64,000 nucleotides of DNA from positions 1 to 64,000 of the forward strand of contig JABDMH010000046.1 in assembly GCA_013001595.1 (NCBI GenBank), given 5' to 3'. The stretch's first letter is position 1. Each line of letters begins with the position of its first letter. The notes below the pieces were generated by a model. That model did not search any database and was not told where the DNA came from. It worked only from the letters and a program-made list of their open reading frames with translations. Positions 59,260 through 64,000 of the stretch are shown here, piece after piece. Position numbers and translations under genes: made by a program. The stretch comes from Saprospiraceae bacterium (lineage in GTDB: Bacteria; Bacteroidota; Bacteroidia; Chitinophagales; Saprospiraceae).

Positions 59260-60549
59260 TCACCTTGCCAATTTGTACGGCTTCTTGTACTTCTTAGAAA
59301 GCAATGCATTCGCAGGCTTATTGTCAGCAAACTTTTCTTTGACCGGATCCCAACGCAAAGGTTTTCTAATTAGATACGCAATATTGGCCAGATTGCACAG
59401 GCTCGAAGATCGATGGCCCGTTTCAACATCACAGATTGGTTTTGACCTCTTCTTGATGGCATCTAACCAATCCAGGTAATGATTATCGCTGTGATAGACA
59501 TGCTTTTCCTGGTCCCCAATTTCGACAGTTGCGATGTTGGCTGGTTTACTATCCAAAAAGCTTCTACTTACATCAAGGGTGCCTTTACTGCCGATAAATC
59601 GTACGGCCCATCCCCTATCGAAATCTTCATGAACCATCTCAATGCCACTATCATAAATCATCTTTAATCCGCGTTTGGCCATAGGGTCACTGGGTGGGAT
59701 GAACAGTACCGGACCACTATGATCCATATCCAGACCCCACTGAGCAATGTCAAACATGTGTGCTCCCCAATCACTGAGAATACCGCCCCCGAACTCGCCA
59801 AACTGTCTCCACATGGCCCAAACATTTTCAGCAACAGGTGGGGCGATCATTGGATGGTAGCCACCTGCATAGGTTGATGGACCGATCCATGCTTGCCAAT
59901 CGAGATAACTGGGCGTTGGTTGCGACTCAAGATCGCAGATGATAGCTGGATCACCTACATTAACTAATACCTTGGTGATATCCCCTACATACCCATTTCT
60001 AACCAACTCCACTGCATGTCTAAAGCCCTCCCGTGATCGTTGCATGCTACCAGTTTGTAAAACTCGGCCGTACTTTTCGGCTGCTTTTACCATACGCCTT
60101 CCTTCATCTACAGTATGGGCTAGGGGTTTTTCACAAAAAACATCCTTACCAGCTTTCATAGCATCAATGGACATCTTTGCGTGCCAATGATCCGGTGTCG
60201 CAATAACCACTGCATCAATATTATCTGAATCGAGCAATGCATGATAATCATGGGTAGTGTCGCAATTGACTTCTTGGCTCGCATTTTCCCGAGTCACCTT
60301 CGCTACGGTCTGATGAAAAAGATCCAGTTTTTGTTTATCAATATCACATCCAGCCAATATTCTTGCCTGCGCTTCATTGCTAAAACGACCTGCAAGTCCG
60401 CGTGCTTGTTTACCAGTGCCGATGAATGCCAATGTGATTTGATCACTCGGTGCTACATATCCATTTCCGCCCAACACGTGTCGGGGAACGATTGCAATGC
60501 TTCCGAGCGCGGCTAGCCCATTTTTCAGAAATCTTCTTCGTGCAGTCAT
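59260..60549 (-). CDS. Gfo/Idh/MocA family oxidoreductase with Tat-like leader
   Basis: MTARRRFLKNGLAALGSIAIVPRHVLGG; VVIATPDHWHAKMSIDAMKAGKDVFCEKPLAHTVDEG. Confidence 0.93.
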   Translation of the reverse strand: MTARRRFLKNGLAALGSIAIVPRHVLGGNGYVAPSDQITLAFIGTGKQARGLAGRFSNEAQARILAGCDIDKQKLDLFHQTVAKVTRENASQEVNCDTTHDYHALLDSDNIDAVVIATPDHWHAKMSIDAMKAGKDVFCEKPLAHTVDEGRRMVKAAEKYGRVLQTGSMQRSREGFRHAVELVRNGYVGDITKVLVNVGDPAIICDLESQPTPSYLDWQAWIGPSTYAGGYHPMIAPPVAENVWAMWRQFGEFGGGILSDWGAHMFDIAQWGLDMDHSGPVLFIPPSDPMAKRGLKMIYDSGIEMVHEDFDRGWAVRFIGSKGTLDVSRSFLDSKPANIATVEIGDQEKHVYHSDNHYLDWLDAIKKRSKPICDVETGHRSSSLCNLANIAYLIRKPLRWDPVKEKFADNKPANALLSKKYKKPYKLAR

Positions 60550-60649
60550 CTGGCTTAGTTTGTTTTTTAATCTTTATAAAGAATACTTAACAACATAGCT
60601 TGTTGTAAGCGAAAATTTACAAATTTCTATCCTAAATTATCATTTTACC

Positions 60650-62785
60650 ATGCATGCTTTCTCCTTTGTCTGGGTTTCATTGATCTATATCGGCTTATTA
60701 GCTGGTTGTTCGCCTTCAGACCAGCAACCTACAGACTTTGACTGGGCTCATTATCAAGGGAGCCCAAGTTCCAACCAGTATAGTCCTTTGACTCAGGTCA
60801 ATGTAGCCAATGTAAAGGATCTGGAAGTAGCTTGGACATACCATAGCGGGGGCGCTGACAGCACGGGACGCAGTCAGATCCAATGCAACCCGCTTGTCAT
60901 CGATGGAATACTGTATGGCACCTCACCTGTCCTAGATCTATTTGCCTTAGACGCAGCAACAGGTGCTCCATTATGGACTTTCACCCCGGGCGGCCATGAT
61001 GACGATCGTTCAGGAATGGGAGTGAACCGTGGCTTGGCCTTTTGGACGGATGGCGAATCGCAGCACATTTATTATGCAGCGGGATCTTTTATCTATGGAG
61101 TTGATGCCAAAACAGGAGAACAGCTCACGGCATTTGGTGAAAAAGGTACTGTGGACCTGCATACAGGTCTCGGTGCTCATGCACAGGATCTTTATGTTGG
61201 CTCCAACAGCCCAGGTATCATTTTTAAAGATCTGCTTATTGTCGGAACGCGAGTTTCCGAATCGATGGGTGCTGCACCAGGCTACGTGCGAGCTTTTGAT
61301 GTTCATGACGGGAGCCTCAAATGGACCTTTCGGACCATTCCAGGGTCGGGTGACTTCGGTGCTGATACTTGGCCTGAAGGAGCCTGGCAAGAAATGGGTG
61401 GTGCCAATGCCTGGAGTGGTATGAGCATCGATCATGAGCGGGGTATTCTATTTGTGCCAACAGGTTCAGCAGCATATGATTTTTTCGGTGGTGATCGGCA
61501 CGGCGAGAATCTCTTTGCCAACTGCCTCCTGGCTTTGGATGCCTCGTCGGGAAAACGCATTTGGCACTTTCAAACGATCCATCACGACCTCTGGGATCGA
61601 GATCTGCCAGCTCCTCCCAATCTGGTCACGCTCAATGTGAACGGAAAGAAGATCGATGCCGTAGCCCAGATATCAAAGGCGGGCTACGTTTTTATGTTCG
61701 ATCGAGAGACCGGAGAGTCAATCTTCCCCATTGAAGAAAGGCCCGTTCCTAAATCGACACTATCCGGTGAATCCGCATGGCCTACACAGCCCGTACCCAC
61801 AAAGCCTCCCAGGTTTTCACGAGGCCGTTTTGCGGAAGAAGATCTTACAGAGCGCACATTGGAAGCACATGCCTATGTCAGAGCCATTTGGCAAAGTCTG
61901 CGCAAAGGTGAGGAATTCATCCCACCGAGTGAGGAAGGAACCATTATATTCCCAGGATTTGATGGCGGCGGAGAATGGGGTGGAGCTTCTGTAAATCCTG
62001 AGGGGATAATGTATGTTAATGCCAGTGAACAACCATGGATCATCAAAATGATCAAACATACCGATCAACGTGATGGCTACTTGGCTACCGTTGGAAAAAA
62101 TATCTATGGGACACACTGTCAACTTTGCCATGGAGAAGACGGCAAGGGAGCAAGCATCTATACCGTTCCTTCGTTAGAGAATATCAAAACAAGAAAGTCA
62201 GCAGAAGAAATTACCCAGATCATTCGCAATGGCGGTGGTCTGATGCCTTCCTTCTCCAATCTCCATGATGATGCCATCGATGCCATCATCGCTTTCCTCT
62301 TCAATTCCAAGGAAAGAATCGATGATGAAAAAGCCAATCGACTCGGTAAGGCAGGATGGAAATACCCTTATTTTATGAGTGGCTATGTACGCTTTGCCGA
62401 CCATGAGGGATATCCGGCCATCAATCCCCCCTGGGGCACCCTCTCTGCAATCGATCTCAAACAAGGTGATATCAAATGGCAGGTTCCTTTAGGTTCGTAC
62501 CCCGAGCTAACAGATAAAACAACAGGCAGTCAGAGTTACGGTGGACCTGTGGCCACAGCTGGAGGCATCCTTTTTATGGCAGGCACGTTGGACGAAAAAA
62601 TTCGCGGTTTTGATCAAAGGGACGGCTCGCTACTCTGGGAAGCCTCACTACCAGCAGCTGGCTACGCTACCCCAGCCACCTATGCAGTTAATGGACGGCA
62701 ATACCTGGTCATTGCTTGTGGGGGTGGAAAATTGGGTACCAAATCTGGTGATGCGTACATAGCTTACGCCCTGCCTCAGCAATGA
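60650..62785 (+). CDS. PQQ-dependent dehydrogenase-like lipoprotein with internal cytochrome c domain
   Basis: Lipobox-like LLAGC; FDWAHYQGSPSSNQYSPLTQVNVANVKDLEVAWTYHSG; heme motif CQLCH between propeller segments; C-terminal QYLVIACGGGKLGTKSGDAYIAYALP. Confidence 0.93.
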   Translation: MHAFSFVWVSLIYIGLLAGCSPSDQQPTDFDWAHYQGSPSSNQYSPLTQVNVANVKDLEVAWTYHSGGADSTGRSQIQCNPLVIDGILYGTSPVLDLFALDAATGAPLWTFTPGGHDDDRSGMGVNRGLAFWTDGESQHIYYAAGSFIYGVDAKTGEQLTAFGEKGTVDLHTGLGAHAQDLYVGSNSPGIIFKDLLIVGTRVSESMGAAPGYVRAFDVHDGSLKWTFRTIPGSGDFGADTWPEGAWQEMGGANAWSGMSIDHERGILFVPTGSAAYDFFGGDRHGENLFANCLLALDASSGKRIWHFQTIHHDLWDRDLPAPPNLVTLNVNGKKIDAVAQISKAGYVFMFDRETGESIFPIEERPVPKSTLSGESAWPTQPVPTKPPRFSRGRFAEEDLTERTLEAHAYVRAIWQSLRKGEEFIPPSEEGTIIFPGFDGGGEWGGASVNPEGIMYVNASEQPWIIKMIKHTDQRDGYLATVGKNIYGTHCQLCHGEDGKGASIYTVPSLENIKTRKSAEEITQIIRNGGGLMPSFSNLHDDAIDAIIAFLFNSKERIDDEKANRLGKAGWKYPYFMSGYVRFADHEGYPAINPPWGTLSAIDLKQGDIKWQVPLGSYPELTDKTTGSQSYGGPVATAGGILFMAGTLDEKIRGFDQRDGSLLWEASLPAAGYATPATYAVNGRQYLVIACGGGKLGTKSGDAYIAYALPQQ

Positions 62786-63495
62786 CTCTTGCAGGTGTAG
62801 ACGGATGTCCTGCAGGATGGATTATGGTGAAAGCTATAGAAGAGATCTATACATATGGACTCTACAGACACTTTGCCCATCTCACCAGAGACAATCCCGA
62901 TATAGATCGGCTATTGATAGATATGCCAGTGGGACTGAGTGAGAAAGGATGTATCAGAACCTTGGATCAAGAACTAAGAAGACACCTCAAAGGAAGAACA
63001 TCTACCGTCTTTAATACTCCTTGTCGTGCTGCAGTCTATGCAGAAAATCAAGAGCAGGCAAAAAAAGAGAATTTACAGCTTGAAGGGAAAAGTTTATCGA
63101 TACAATCCCTTTCGCTGTGTCCTAAAATCAAGGAAATCGATGAATACCTCAGAACTAATAATGATCCAATTGACATCTGGGAAAGTCACCCCGAACTTTG
63201 CTTTACGCACCTCAGCTCAGACCACAAGACCATATCCGTATCTAAACATGACCAGGCCGGTAGGCAATTGCGACTGGACTTGCTTGCAAGCCATGATCAG
63301 TCCATAACCACAGCATATGAGACCATCTTACGAAATACCCGTCGAAAACACGTCAAGTCTGACGACATATTGGATGCACTCTGTCTTTGTCTAGTCAATA
63401 CACTAGCTGCGAGGGCCGGTTTTTCCTTTCTTCAATCTCCTCCGCTATGTGACCCCCAGGGCATCGATATGAAAATCGCCTTCTTCCGAGCATGA
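62782..63495 (+). CDS. DUF429 domain protein
   Basis: MTLAGVDGCPAGWIMV; LLIDMPVGLSEKGCIRTLDQELRRHL; STVFNTPCRAAVYA; DDILDALCLCL. Confidence 0.85.
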   Translation: MTLAGVDGCPAGWIMVKAIEEIYTYGLYRHFAHLTRDNPDIDRLLIDMPVGLSEKGCIRTLDQELRRHLKGRTSTVFNTPCRAAVYAENQEQAKKENLQLEGKSLSIQSLSLCPKIKEIDEYLRTNNDPIDIWESHPELCFTHLSSDHKTISVSKHDQAGRQLRLDLLASHDQSITTAYETILRNTRRKHVKSDDILDALCLCLVNTLAARAGFSFLQSPPLCDPQGIDMKIAFFRA

Positions 63496-63802
63496 TCTCC
63501 ACTAGCAGAATTTGGACCCGACCATAGTAATATGGATGGCACACATGATTACCTGTCTTTTGTCAATAAAATTCGCGCGGATTATCCAGAGACCCTGGCA
63601 CGATTGGCCTGACCATCTGGTAAGCTGGATCACCAATCAGCATTACAATGTGCACTCAATTTACCTTGTATCGTGACTAGGGACGAGATGGGCCAGAAAT
63701 CATGTTTGATTCTTGTTGAGTAAATTTTTGCATGAAGTTTGCTTATCTAGTCATAGAGATTGCAGTCCGGTACTTTACCGTTGTGAGCGCAATCCAGAAG
63801 GT

Positions 63803-64000
63803 GCCATTTTTGATTTGGTCACCTTTTCTGAGTGGATTCACCAGTGAATGTACTCCGGAAAGTGCCAACTTCATAAAATGAGTCTATTTTGGTTAAGATT
63901 TGCACTTTTTCGAGGTTGGGTGATGCCTGAGTATCAGCCGATTGAGAAAAATGGAAAGATTGCCAAAAGAGCCATTTTTGATTTGGTCACCTTTCTGAGT
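63803..64000. repeat. Direct repeat pair (~30 bp) at the right edge
   Basis: gccatttttgatttggtcacctttt(c)tgagt at 63803-63833 and gccatttttgatttggtcacctttctgagt at 63971-64000, 168 bp apart; both can encode AIFDLVTF. Confidence 0.7.

Noticed and set aside
61010-61435. 141-aa antisense ORF in the PQQ dehydrogenase gene
   Set aside because: Antisense shadow of a strongly supported CDS.

Overview
This window looks like a Bacteroidota chromosome segment, probably Saprospiria-like. Support comes from a T9SS type-B sorting domain, DUF6089 and PorT-like barrels, CHAT/TPR surface proteins and a 3-coathanger-like C-terminus. All identifications come from reading the supplied translations and raw sequence; no database search was run. 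No rRNA, tRNA or CRISPR array was recognised. Most of the window is ordinary core and metabolic genes: acsA-type acyl-CoA synthetase plus citrate synthase, aspartate kinase, rlmN, trmB, thiL, prfA, two Gfo/Idh/MocA oxidoreductases, a DPP4-like S9 peptidase and a PQQ dehydrogenase. The most unusual parts are: (1) an array of four ~138-bp units at 46261-46895, each bounded by imperfect GAACCAC.../...GTGGTTC inverted repeats and separated by 26-28 bp A-rich linkers; (2) a ligase-associated DNA-repair cluster (exonuclease, ligase, helicase, PdeM) split by that array, by an inverted thioredoxin-like gene and by a decayed sulfatase, with an uncharacterised 157-aa ORF overlapping the ligase stop; (3) a CHAT-domain pair flanking two glycosyltransferases, where one CHAT protein appears to have lost both catalytic residues; (4) a TetR / LolA-like / FtsX-FtsX-LolD-like / outer-membrane-barrel operon with a near-palindromic operator candidate. 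Several decayed genes were read by hand: an IS3 OrfA remnant, a sulfatase, a GNAT with one stop codon, a surface protein and a minus-strand remnant. A long HEAT-like ORF runs off the left edge and is absent from the supplied ORF track.
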